Shown: in pieces, positions 36,662 to 46,667 of the stretch
Numbering within the stretch: the stretch's first letter is position 1
Layout: the number at the start of each line of letters is the position of its first letter
From: Sipunculus nudus
Taxonomy: Eukaryota; Annelida; Sipuncula; Golfingiida; Sipunculidae
Length of the DNA: 64,000 bases
Assembly (NCBI GenBank): GCA_026874595.1
Contig: CM049307.1
Span: forward strand, 57,152,870 to 57,216,869
Direction of reading: 5' to 3'
Made by a program: the position numbers and the translations under genes
The notes under the pieces: model-generated
The model's input: only the letters and a program-made list of their open reading frames with translations
Database searches by the model: none
What the model was told of the DNA's origin: nothing

Positions 36662-37051
36662 AGGATACTTTTCTCCCAGAATGCAGCTGTGCTGGAGCGA
36701 TTGGCCGACGGAACCACTTGTCAAGTGATCATTTCTTTTTTACATATTTTTTTTTCAACATTTACCATTCAACGTCATTTTAAACTCTTTTCTGGCGCAA
36801 AATCCGACCAGGCAGTGATAACGGACATAGAGAATTTCTGACACTGTGAAAACTGAACTTAAACTGCAGGAAAGGCAGTAGAAGAAATTTGTTTCAACTA
36901 TTTCCCCATCTGGGGTCAAGGGGAATCATTATCCTCACTTCTGGAGGGTCTGAATATTCAGCCTAACAATTTATGTGCAAACCACAGGGCTTTGAGGAAT
37001 AAAGACACCCAGAAATCACTCCTGTCTGTGAAAACGAAATAAAAAGGTTCT

Positions 37052-37123
37052 TAGCAGAGCGTGGTTTCGATCCACGGACATCTGAGTTATGAGCCCAGCA
37101 CGCTTCCACTGCGCCACTCTGCT
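37052..37123 (-). tRNA. Initiator tRNA-Met(CAT), unit 28, variable-loop variant
   Basis: The variable loop reads ATGTC instead of AGGTC, a G-to-T change shared by units 28-31 only, marking them as one recent expansion. Stems are unaffected. Confidence 0.92.
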
Positions 37124-37913
37124 ACATAATGTTCTGTGTCTTTGAGACACTGCAGTGTAAATTCCCAGTTGCGTCATCCGTCCACGCAAACCAAGTCGCA
37201 TTCGGCGATTGAATCGAAAGTGTAATATTGCCATTTTTACAGTATGGTATTATCTTCTTTTAAATTGCGTCATTCTCCATGTGGCGGAACCTCAGGCCAA
37301 AAGAATGAATTATCCTATCGGCCATGAGCATGTTCAGTCTTTGCACAGGCCGGCTTCCTAAGAGGAGAAATGTACAGTTTATTCGCAATGTTGATAATTT
37401 AGGACAAATTGTCGCAGAAATATGCGCCCTCTCTTTGAATTAACCAACGCTAGTGTTTAACCTTTACACCTTACATTCGACCAGGTTATAACTAATTTCT
37501 CATCACCAAAACCTTGAGCATATGGCTCGTCAGTATAATAAGCAATGCCATATTAATTCCTGTGCACACTTTGATACACGCCTTCATGCAATAAGGTAAA
37601 GCTATAAAAGTGTGACAATTTCTTTTTAACATAACAGAATACGATACTGCATTTGCAAATGACATCTCACTATCAGGGGTTTATAATACTAGCTTTTTCA
37701 TATTAACAGAAACCTCCACTCAAGGCAGTGCATTCAATAGTGGTACCATACTTTGGTAGACACCGCATCACTGATCCGTTAAACGGTGTAAAGGCGTATG
37801 ATGATAGCGTTTAGTGATCACTGAAATCAAAGAAAATTGGCCTTGCCAAAATAATCGATAGAAACCGGCCAATTTGCTGTGATAGGTGGCGGGAAACAGA
37901 TGGTCGATATCAC

Positions 37914-37985
37914 GACTCCGTGGCGCAACGGTAGCGCGTCTGACTCCAGATCAGAAGGTTGCGTGTTCAAATCACGTCGGGGTCA
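37914..37985 (+). tRNA. tRNA-Trp(CCA), unit 29, majority form
   Basis: Majority mature sequence. Confidence 0.97.
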
Positions 37986-38375
37986 AGGATACTTTTCTCC
38001 CAGAATGCAGCTGTGCTGGAGCGATTGGCCGACGGAACCACTTGTCAAGTGATCATTTCTTTTTTACATATTTTTTTTTCAACATTTACCATTCAACGTC
38101 ATTTTAAACTCTTTTCTGGCGCAAAATCCGACCAGGCAGTGATAACGGACATAGAGAATTTCTGACACTGTGAAAACTGAACTTAAACTGCAGGAAAGGC
38201 AGTAGAAGAAATTTGTTTCAACTATTTCCCCGTCTGGGGTCCAGGGGAATCATTATCCTCACTTCTGGACAGTCTGAATATTCAGCCTAACAATTTATGT
38301 GCAAACCACAGGGCTTTGAGGAATAAAGACACCCAGAAATCACTCCTGTCTGTGAAAACGAAATAAAAAGGTTCT

Positions 38376-38447
38376 TAGCAGAGCGTGGTTTCGATCCACG
38401 GACATCTGAGTTATGAGCCCAGCACGCTTACACTGCGCCACTCTGCT
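38376..38447 (-). tRNA. Initiator tRNA-Met(CAT), unit 29, D-loop GG lost
   Basis: Has the ATGTC variable loop and, uniquely, AGTGTAA in the D-loop instead of AGTGGAA. This replaces the second G of the invariant GG pair that contacts the T-loop and alters the end of the A box. Probably defective. Confidence 0.82.
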
Positions 38448-39236
38448 ACATAATGTTCTGTGTCTTTGAGACACTGCAGTGTAAATTCCCAGTTGCGTCA
38501 TCCATCCACGCAAACCAAGTCGCATTCGGCGATTGAATCGAAAGTGTAATATTGCAATTTTTACAGTATGATATTATCTTCTTTTAAATTGCGTCATTCT
38601 CCATGTGGCGGAACCTCAGGCCAAAAGAATGAATTATCCTATCGGCCATGAGCATGTTCAGTCTTTGCACAGGCCGGCTTCCTAAGAGGAGAAATGTACA
38701 GTTTATTCGCAATGTTGATAATTTAGGACAAATAGTCGCAGAAATATGCGCCCTCTCTTTGAATTAACCAACGCTAGTGTTTAACCTTTACACCTTACAT
38801 TCGACCAGGTTATAACTAATTTCTCATCACCAAAACCTTGAGCATATGGCTCGTCAGTATAATAAGCAATGCCATATTAATTCCTGTGCACACTTTGATA
38901 CACGCCTACATGCAATAAGGTAAAGCTATAAACGTGTGACAATTTCTTTAAACATAACAGAATACGATACTGCATTTGCAAATGACATCTCACTATCAGG
39001 GGTTTATAATACTAGCTTTTTCATATCAACAGAAACCTCCACTCAAGGCAGTGCATTCAATAGTGGTACCATACTTTGGTAGACACCGCATCACTGATCC
39101 GTTAAACGGTGTAAAGGCGTATGATGATAGCGTTTAGTGATCACTGAAATCAAAGAAAATTGGCCTTGCCAAAATAATCGATAGAAACCGGCCAATTTGC
39201 TGTGATAGGTGGCGGGAAACAAATGGTCGATATCAC

Positions 39237-39308
39237 GACTCCGTGGCGCAACGGTAGCGCGTCTGACTCCAGATCAGAAGGTTGCGTGTTCAAATCACGT
39301 CGGGGTCA
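39237..39308 (+). tRNA. tRNA-Trp(CCA), unit 30, majority form
   Basis: Majority mature sequence; 5' flank aaatggtcg instead of agatggtcg. Confidence 0.97.
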
Positions 39309-39698
39309 AGGATACTTTTCTCCCAGAATGCAGCTGTGCTGGAGCGATTGGCCGACGGAACCACTTGTCAAGTGATCATTTCTTTTTTACATATTTTTTT
39401 TTCAACATTTACCATTCAACGTCATTTTAAACTCTTTTCTGGCGCAAAATCCGACCAGGCAGTGATAACGGACATAGAGAATTTCTGACACTGTGAAAAC
39501 TGAACTTAAACTGCAGGAAAGGCAGTAGAAGAAATTTGTTTCAACTATTTCCCCATCTGGGGTCAAGGGGAATCATTATCCTCACTTCTGGAGGGTCTGA
39601 ATATTCAGCCTAACAATTTATGTGCAAACCACAGGGCTTTGAGGAATAAAGACACCCAGAAATCACTCCTGTCTGTGAAAACGAAATAAAAAGGTTCT

Positions 39699-39770
39699 TA
39701 GCAGAGCGTGGTTTCGATCCACGGACATCTGAGTTATGAGCCCAGCACGCTTCCACTGCGCCACTCTGCT
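39699..39770 (-). tRNA. Initiator tRNA-Met(CAT), unit 30, variable-loop variant
   Basis: Same ATGTC variable loop as unit 28, and the same 'gtcatccgtcc' 5' spacer. Confidence 0.92.
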
Positions 39771-40560
39771 ACATAATGTTCTGTGTCTTTGAGACACTGC
39801 AGTGTAAATTCCCAGTTGCGTCATCCGTCCACGCAAACCAAGTCGCATTCGGCGATTGAATCGAAAGTGTAATATTGCCATTTTTACAGTATGGTATTAT
39901 CTTCTTTTAAATTGCGTCATTCTCCATGTGGCGGAACCTCAGGCCAAAAGAATGAATTATCCTATCGGCCATGAGCATGTTCAGTCTTTGCACAGGCCGG
40001 CTTCCTAAGAGGAGAAATGTACAGTTTATTCGCAATGTTGATAATTTAGGACAAATTGTCGCAGAAATATGCGCCCTCTCTTTGAATTAACCAACGCTAG
40101 TGTTTAACCTTTACACCTTACATTCGACCAGGTTATAACTAATTTCTCATCACCAAAACCTTGAGCATATGGCTCGTCAGTATAATAAGCAATGCCATAT
40201 TAATTCCTGTGCACACTTTGATACACGCCTTCATGCAATAAGGTAAAGCTATAAAAGTGTGACAATTTCTTTTTAACATAACAGAATACGATACTGCATT
40301 TGCAAATGACATCTCACTATCAGGGGTTTATAATACTAGCTTTTTCATATTAACAGAAACCTCCACTCAAGGCAGTGCATTCAATAGTGGTACCATACTT
40401 TGGTAGACACCGCATCACTGATCCGTTAAACGGTGTAAAGGCGTATGATGATAGCGTTTAGTGATCACTGAAATCAAAGAAAATTGGCCTTGCCAAAATA
40501 ATCGATAGAAACCGGCCAATTTGCTGTGATAGGTGGCGGGAAACAGATGGTCGATATCAC

Positions 40561-40632
40561 GACTCCGTGGCGCAACGGTAGCGCGTCTGACTCCAGATCA
40601 GAAGGTTGCGTGTTCAAATCACGTCGGGGTCA
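40561..40632 (+). tRNA. tRNA-Trp(CCA), unit 31, majority form
   Basis: Majority mature sequence. Confidence 0.97.
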
Positions 40633-41022
40633 AGGATACTTTTCTCCCAGAATGCAGCTGTGCTGGAGCGATTGGTCGACGGAACCACTTGTCAAGTGAT
40701 CATTTCTTTTTTACATATTTTTTTTTCAACATTTACCATTCAACGTCATTTTAAACTCTTTTCTGGCGCAAAATCCGACCAGGCAGTGATAACGGACATA
40801 GAGAATTTCTGACACTGTGAAAACTGAACTTAAACTGCAGGAAAGGCAGTAGAAGAAATTTGTTTCAACTATTTCCCCATCTGGGGTCAAGGGGAATCAT
40901 TATCCTCACTTCTGGAGGGTCTGAATATTCAGCCTAACAATTTATGTGCAAACCACAGGGCTTTGAGGAATAAAGACACCCAGAAATCACTCCTGTCTGT
41001 GAAAACGAAATAAAAAGGTTCT

Positions 41023-41094
41023 TAGCAGAGCGTGGTTTCGATCCACGGACATCTGAGTTATGAGCCCAGCACGCTTCCACTGCGCCACTCTGCT
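41023..41094 (-). tRNA. Initiator tRNA-Met(CAT), unit 31, variable-loop variant
   Basis: Same ATGTC variable loop as units 28-30; last member of this expansion. Confidence 0.92.
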
Positions 41095-41884
41095 ACATAA
41101 TGTTCTGTGTCTTTGAGACACTGCAGTGTAAATTCCCAGTTGCGTCATCCGTCCACGCAAACCAAGTCGCATTCGGCGATTGAATCGAAAGTGTAATATT
41201 GCCATTTTTACAGTATGGTATTATCTTCTTTTAAATTGCGTCATTCTCCATGTGGCGGAACCTCAGGCCAAAAGAATGAATTATCCTATCGGCCATGAGC
41301 ATGTTCAGTCTTTGCACAGGCCGGCTTCCTAAGAGGAGAAATGTACAGTTTATTCGCAATGTTGATAATTTAGGACAAATTGTCGCAGAAATATGCGCCC
41401 TCTCTTTGAATTAACCAACGCTAGTGTTTAACCTTTACACCTTACATTCGACCAGGTTATAACTAATTTCTCATCACCAAAACCTTGAGCATATGGCTCG
41501 TCAGTATAATAAGCAATGCCATATTAATTCCTGTGCACACTTTGATACACGCCTTCATGCAATAAGGTAAAGCTATAAAAGTGTGACAATTTCTTTTTAA
41601 CATAAAAGAATACGATACTGCATTTGCAAATGACATCTCACTATCAGGGGTTTATAATACTAGCTTTTTCATATCAACAGAAACCTCCACTCAAGGCAGT
41701 GCATTCAATAGTGGTACCATACTTTGGTAGACACCGCATCACTGATCCGTTAAACGGTGTAAAGGCGAATGATGATAGCGTTTAGTGATCACTGAAATCA
41801 AAGAAAATTGGCCTTGCCAAAATAATCGATAGAAACCGGCCAATTTGCTGTGATAGGTGGCGGGAAACAGATGGTCGATATCAC

Positions 41885-41956
41885 GACTCCGTGGCGCAAC
41901 GGTAGCGCGTCTGACTCCAGATCAGAAGGTTGCGTGTTCAAATCACGTCGGGGTCA
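41885..41956 (+). tRNA. tRNA-Trp(CCA), unit 32, majority form
   Basis: Majority mature sequence; 3' spacer 'acaaatcaacg' as in units 21 and 27. Confidence 0.97.
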
Positions 41957-42347
41957 AGGATACTTTTCTCCCAGAATGCAGCTGTGCTGGAGCGATTGGC
42001 CGACGGAACCACTTGTCAAGTGATCATTTCTTTTTTACATATTTTTTTTTCAACATTTACAAATCAACGTCTTTTTTGAACTCTTTTCTGGCGCAAAATC
42101 CGACCAGGCAGTGAATACGGACATAGAGAATTTCTGACACTGTGAAAACTGAACTTAAACTGCAGGAAAGGCAGTAGAAGAAATTTGTTTCAACTATTTC
42201 CCCGTCTGGGGTCAAGGGGAATCATTATCCTCACTTCTGGAGGGTCTGAATATTCAGCCTTACAATTTATGTGCAAACCACAGGGCTTTGAGGAATAAAG
42301 ACACCCAGAAATCACTCTTGTCTGTGAAAACGAAATAAAAAGGTTCT

Positions 42348-42419
42348 TAGCAGAGCGTGGTTTCGATCCACGGACCTCTGAGTTATGAGCCCAGCACGCT
42401 TCCACTGCGCCACTCTGCT
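42348..42419 (-). tRNA. Initiator tRNA-Met(CAT), unit 32
   Basis: Consensus mature sequence; last intact, undisturbed initiator gene of the array. Confidence 0.95.
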
Positions 42420-43209
42420 ACATAATGTCGAGTGTCTTTGAGACACTCCGCTGTAAATTCCCAGTTGCGTCATCCATCCACGCAAACCAAGTCGCATTCG
42501 GCGATTGAATCGAAAGTGTAATATTGCCATTTTTACAGTATGGTATTATCTTCTTTTAAATTGCGTCATTCTCCATGTGGCGGAACCTCAGGCCAAAAGA
42601 ATGAATTATCCTATCGGCCATGAGCATGTTCAGTCTTTGCACAGGCCGGCTTCCTAAGAGGAGAAATGTACAGTTTATTCGCAATGTTGATAATTTAGGA
42701 CAAATAGTCGCAGAAATATGCGCCCTCTCTTTGAATTAACCAACGCTAGTGTTTAACCTTTACACCTTACATTCGACCAGGTTATAACTAATTTCTCATC
42801 ACCAAAACCTTGAGCATATGGCTCGTCAGTATAATAAGCAATGCCATATTAATTCCTGTGCACACTTTGATACACGCCTTCATGCAATAAGGTAAAGCTA
42901 TAAACGTGTGACAATTTCTTTTTAACATAACAGAATACGATACTGCATTTGCAAATGACATCTCACTATCAGGGGTTTATAATACTAGCTTTTCAAATTC
43001 AACAGAAACCTCAACTCAAGGCAGTGCATTCAATAGTGGTACCATACTTTGGTAGACACCGCATCACTGATCCGTTAAACGGTGTAAAGGCGTATGATGA
43101 TAGCGTTTAGTGATCACTGAAATCAAAGAAAATCGGCCTTGCCAAAATAATCGATAGAAACCGGCCAATTTGCTGTGATAGGTGGCGGGAAACAGATGGT
43201 CGGTATCAC

Positions 43210-43281
43210 GACTCCGTGGCGCAACGGTAGCGCGTCTGACTCCAGATCAGAAGGTTGCGTGTTCAAATCACGTCGGGGTCA
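43210..43281 (+). tRNA. tRNA-Trp(CCA), unit 33, majority form
   Basis: Majority mature sequence; flank 'cggtatcac' instead of 'cgatatcac'. Its convergent partner is the initiator gene split by the insertion. Confidence 0.97.
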
Positions 43282-43673
43282 AGGATACTGTTTTCTCCCA
43301 GAATGCAGCTGTGCTGGAGCGATTGGCCGACGGAAGCACTTGTCAAGTGATCATTTCTTTTTTACATATTTTTTTTCAATATTTACCATTCAACGTCTTT
43401 TTTAAACTCTTTTCTGGCGCAAAATCCGACCAGGCAGTGATAACGGACATAGAGAATTTCTGACACTGTGAAAACTGAACTTAAACTGCAGGAAAGGCAG
43501 TAGAAGAAATTTGTTTCAACTATTTCCCCGTCTGGGGTCAAGGGGAATCATTATCCTCACTTCTGGAGGGTCTGAATATTCAGCCTAACAATTTATGTGC
43601 AAACCACAGGGCTTTGAGGAATAAAGACACCCAGAATTCACTCCTGTCTGTGAAAACGAAATAAAAAGGTTCT

Positions 43674-44502
43674 TAGCAGAGCGTGGTTTCGATCCACGGA
43701 CCTCTGAGTTATGAGCCAAGCACGCTTCATCCATAACCGTTACACCGCTCAGGCAATAACTAGGGTTTCTACGCCGCAGTTTTGCCTCTTCGGGTCCCCC
43801 TCATTCTGCACTGAGGTCGCCAGAACTGACACGCCAGCTAGCCAGCTAGGTCCGGCCCGCCCTCGCCAACAGTCAACCACCGAGGAATCCCCCAGGTGTT
43901 CCGGGAGCCTGAGCCTCGCAACCTGCCAGTAATGTCCGAGCGCTACCGGCCTGCCCCTGGACTATTCGCAGTCCCGTCATGAGCCTTGTCCCTTTCGACC
44001 AGGTACAGCTCTCGTTCGATCGGAGCCTTCTCGGGAGCCTTCTCTGGTGCTTTTGCCATCATGTCTTGAGCCTTGTCCCTGCTGGTCCTGACCGGACCCC
44101 CGGTTATTATGACGTCTTGGAGCCTTGTCCCTGATCCTTTCGGGATCCCCGTAACTTTTTCCACCAAACGGCTGGCTCTACAGGGCCAGGTTCCATACTG
44201 CCGGCAACAGGCTGGCCTACTCTTCTATCGAAAAACAGTATGGGGTCTTTTACGTGCCCGTCCCCTTCTGGACACGGGACCGCCATTTAACGTCCTCATC
44301 CGATGGACGGCCCGTGTTTGTCTTTTGCAGGCGGGCGCTGCGGTGCCCCGGAGCCTTTCTACCCTTCCCCCACTTTCTCTAGTGGGGTGATAATACTGGG
44401 TTTCCGTCTGCCACTGATCTTTTGCCAGTCGAGCCACATTTTGAGGTCTTTATAAAACTTCTCTTGCTTCACCTTTTCACGCTTCCACTGCGCCACTCTG
44501 CT
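43674..44502 (-). pseudogene. Initiator tRNA-Met split by a 749-bp insertion, unit 33
   Basis: The 3' part lies at 43674-43728 and the 5' part at 44478-44502, with 8 bp present in both. The anticodon stem also has G-to-T (gagccaagc on the + strand). The Pol III A and B boxes are now more than 700 bp apart, so no tRNA is expected. Confidence 0.93.
43729..44477. mobile_element. GC-rich insertion with 8-bp target-site duplication
   Basis: 749 bp of unrelated, visibly more GC-rich DNA flanked by exact CACGCTTC (43721-43728 and 44478-44485), a clean 8-bp duplication of the initiator D-arm region. I see no terminal inverted repeat (ends atccataacc and cttcaccttt) and no A-tail. 'gagccttgtccct' occurs three times (43981, 44068, 44120). 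On the - strand a frame from 44475 stays open for about 38 codons (it includes FYKDLKMWLDW) before a stop; no family is recognised. Eight-bp duplications fit hAT or P elements, but the missing inverted repeats argue for a defective, composite or unknown element. Confidence 0.8.
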
Positions 44503-44600
44503 ACATAATCGGGAGTTTTTGAGACACTGCGCTGTAAATTTTCTCCCAGAATGCAGCTGTGCTGGAGCGATTGGCCGACGGAACCACTTGTCAAGTGATC
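44503..44600. repeat. Deletion junction inside unit 33
   Basis: After the 5' end of the split initiator gene the spacer runs to 'gctgtaaatt' (about 44,540) and then jumps to 'ttctcccagaatgcagctg', which normally lies just 3' of tRNA-Trp. About 780 bp, including the next unit's tRNA-Trp, are gone. The following initiator gene therefore has no partner. Confidence 0.88.
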
Positions 44601-44925
44601 ATTTCTTTTTTACATATTTTTTTTAACATTTACCATTCAACGTCTTTTTTAAACTCTTTTCTGGCGCAAAATCCGACCAGGCAGTGACAACGGACATAGA
44701 GAATTTCTGACACTGTGAAAACTGAACTGAAACTGCAGGAAAGGCAGTAGAAGAAATTTGTTTCAACTATTTCCCCATCTGGGGTCAAGGGGAATCATTA
44801 TCCTCACTTCTGGAGGGTCTGAATATTCAGCCTAACAATTTATGTGCAAACCACAGGGCTTTGTGGAATGGAATAAAGACACCCAGATATCACTCCTGTC
44901 TGTGAAAACGACATAAAAAGGTTCT

Positions 44926-44997
44926 TAGCAGAGCGTGGTTTAGATCCACGGACCTCTGAGTTATGAGCCCAGCACGCTTCCACTGCGCCACTCTGCT
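44926..44997 (-). pseudogene. Initiator tRNA-Met with T-loop/B-box lesion
   Basis: The T-loop reads ATCTAAA instead of ATCGAAA, replacing the conserved purine 57 with T and breaking the B box (GATCTAAAC). The rest is full length. Probably inactive, though a weak gene cannot be excluded. Confidence 0.75.
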
Positions 44998-45786
44998 ACA
45001 TAATGTCGTGTGTCTTTGAGACACTGCACTGTAAATTCCCAGTTGCGTCATCCATCCACGCAAACCAAGTCGCATTCGGCGATTGAATCGAAAGTGTAAT
45101 ATTGCCATTTTTACAATATGATATTATCTTCTTTTAAATTGCGTCATTCTCCATGTGGCGGAACCTCAGGCCAAAAGAATGAATTATCCTATCGGTCATG
45201 CGCATGTTCAGTCTTTGCACAGGCCGGCTTCCTAAGAGGAGAAATGTACAGTTTATTCGCAATGTTGATAATTTAGGACAAATAGTCGCAGAAATATGCG
45301 CCCTCTCTTTGAATTAACCAACGCTAGTGTTTAACCTTTACACCTTACATTCGACCAGGTTATAACTAATTTCTCATCACCAAAACCTTGAGCATATGGC
45401 TCGTCAGTATAATAAGCAATGCCATATTAATTCCTGTGCACACTTTGATACACGCCTTCATGCAATAAGGTAAAGCTATAAACGTGTGACAATTTCTTTA
45501 AACATAACAGAATACGATACTGCATTTGCAAATGACATCTCGCTATCAGGGGTTTATAATACTAGCTTTTTCATATCAACAGAAACCTCCACTCAAGGCA
45601 GTGCATTCAATAGTGGTACCATACTTTGGTAGACACCGCATCACTGATCCGTTAAACGGTGTAAAGGCGTATGATGATAGCGTTTAGTGATCACTGAAAT
45701 CAAAGAAAATTGGCCTTGCCAAAATAATCGATAGAAACCGGCCAATTTGCTGTGATAGGTGGCGGGAAACAGATGGTCGATATCAC

Positions 45787-45858
45787 GACTCCGTGGCGCA
45801 ACGGTAGCGCGTCTGACTCCAGATCAGAAGGTTGCGTGTTCAAATCACGTCGGGGTCA
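45787..45858 (+). tRNA. tRNA-Trp(CCA), unit 34, majority form
   Basis: Majority mature sequence; last intact tRNA gene of the array. Downstream 'ggaagcacttg' is shared with unit 33. Confidence 0.97.
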
Positions 45859-46248
45859 AGGATACTTTTCTCCCAGAATGCAGCTGTGCTGGAGCGATTG
45901 GCCGACGGAAGCACTTGTCAAGTGATCATTTCTTTTTTACATATTTTTTTTCAACATTTACCATTCAACGTCTTTTTTAAACTCTTTTCTGGCGCAAAAT
46001 CCGACCAGGCAGTGATAACGGACATAGAGAATTTCTGACACTGTGAAAACTGAACTTAAACTGCAGGAAAGGCAGTAGAAGAAATTTGTTTCAACTATTT
46101 CCCCGTCTGGGGTCAAGGGGAATCATTATCCTCACTTCTGGAGGGTCTGAATATTCAGCCTTACAATTTATGTGCAAACCACAGGGCTTTGAGGAATAAA
46201 GACACCCAGAAATCACTCCTGTCTGTGAAAACGAAATAAAAAGGTTCT

Positions 46249-46267
46249 TAGCAGAGCGTGGTTTCGA
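46249..46267 (-). pseudogene. Truncated initiator tRNA-Met at the array edge
   Basis: Only about 19 nt of the 3' end remain; at 'gtttcga' the sequence switches to 'aacctcaactcaagg' from the unit's 5' spacer. Confidence 0.9.
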
Positions 46268-46591
46268 AACCTCAACTCAAGGCAGTGCATTCAATAGTGG
46301 TACCATACTTTGGTAGACACCGCATCACTGATCCGTTAAACGGTGTAAAGGCGTATGATGATGGCGTTTAGTGATCACTGAAATCAAGGAAAATCGGCCC
46401 TGAGCCTGTTCAGTCTTTGCACAGGCCTGCTTCTTAACAGGAGAAATATACAGTTTATTCTCAATGTTGATAATGATAATGATGGCGTTTAGTGATCACT
46501 GAAATTAATGAAAATCAACCTTGCCAAAATAACGATAGAAAACCGGCCAGCTAGCTATGATAGGTGGCGGGAAACATACGGTCGACATCAC
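46268..46591. repeat. Scrambled edge of the tRNA array
   Basis: Three array fragments are stitched out of order: spacer upstream of tRNA-Trp (to about 46,397), then the segment downstream of the initiator gene ('tgttcagtctttgcacagg', to about 46,470), then spacer leading into tRNA-Trp again. Divergence from the array consensus is clearly higher than inside the array (for example ggcctgcttcttaacagg, aatatacag). The join near 46,472 is in 'gataatgataatgatgg', a short repeat. Confidence 0.88.
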
Positions 46592-46651
46592 GACTCCGTG
46601 GCGCAACGGTATCGCGTCTGACTCTAGATCAGAAGGTTGCGTGTTAAATCA
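46592..46651 (+). pseudogene. tRNA-Trp relic with anticodon CTA
   Basis: Starts as a normal tRNA-Trp gene (gactccgtggcgcaacgg) but has GGTATCGCG in the D-arm, anticodon loop CTCTAGA (46624-46626 CTA instead of CCA), and T-arm 'gtgttaaatc' followed by unrelated DNA, so the acceptor 3' strand and part of the T-stem are missing. A CUA anticodon would read UAG, but the molecule cannot form an acceptor stem and the B box has lost a base. Confidence 0.9.
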
Positions 46652-46667
46652 ATTTTCAATTGTACTT

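Larger units (their letters stand above)
1..46267. repeat. Tandem array of ~1.32-kb units carrying tRNA-Trp and initiator tRNA-Met
   Basis: Head-to-tail array, cut by the left window edge. Using the conserved 'taaagctataaa' as phase mark, units start at 1, 1327, 1989, 3315, 5849, 7167, 8494, 9819, 11144, 12468, 13792, 15105, 16432, 17757, 19082, 20408, 21729, 23055, 24379, 25700, 27021, 28339, 29661, 30985, 32311, 33633, 34954, 36273, 37597, 38921, 40244, 41568, 42893 and 45471 (called units 1-34 here). Most are 1,318-1,327 bp. Exceptions are unit 2 (662 bp, no tRNA), unit 4 (2,534 bp, with two extra short units) and unit 33 (insertion plus deletion). Each standard unit has tRNA-Trp at about +318 on the + strand and initiator Met at about +782 on the - strand. 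Units are near-identical but carry shared marker variants: the tRNA-Trp D-loop, a 2-bp indel before the tRNA-Trp terminator, ttttta versus ttta after 'acaatttc', and T-run length. Confidence 0.97.

Noticed and set aside
43943-44437. Two - strand frames of 70-74 codons in the inserted element
   Set aside because: GC-rich DNA yields open frames easily; no domain recognised and part of the frame is built from internal repeats.
1-46267. Dozens of short reading frames of 60-96 codons repeated through the array
   Set aside because: They run through the tRNA genes and spacer, change frame with spacer indels (for example the 2-bp terminator indel), and differ in length from unit to unit. They are translations of a non-coding repeat.
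1-46267. The array as an assembly artefact
   Set aside because: Units carry distinct, non-random combinations of variants, shared blocks at several offsets, an insertion with target duplication and edge decay. Artificial duplication would give identical units. Copy number could still be misassembled.
1-46267. CRISPR-like array
   Set aside because: Repeat period is 1.3 kb with no alternating unique spacers; the content is eukaryotic tRNA genes.
46592-46651. Functional amber suppressor tRNA
   Set aside because: The CTA anticodon is real, but the acceptor 3' strand and part of the T-arm are missing and the B box is damaged.
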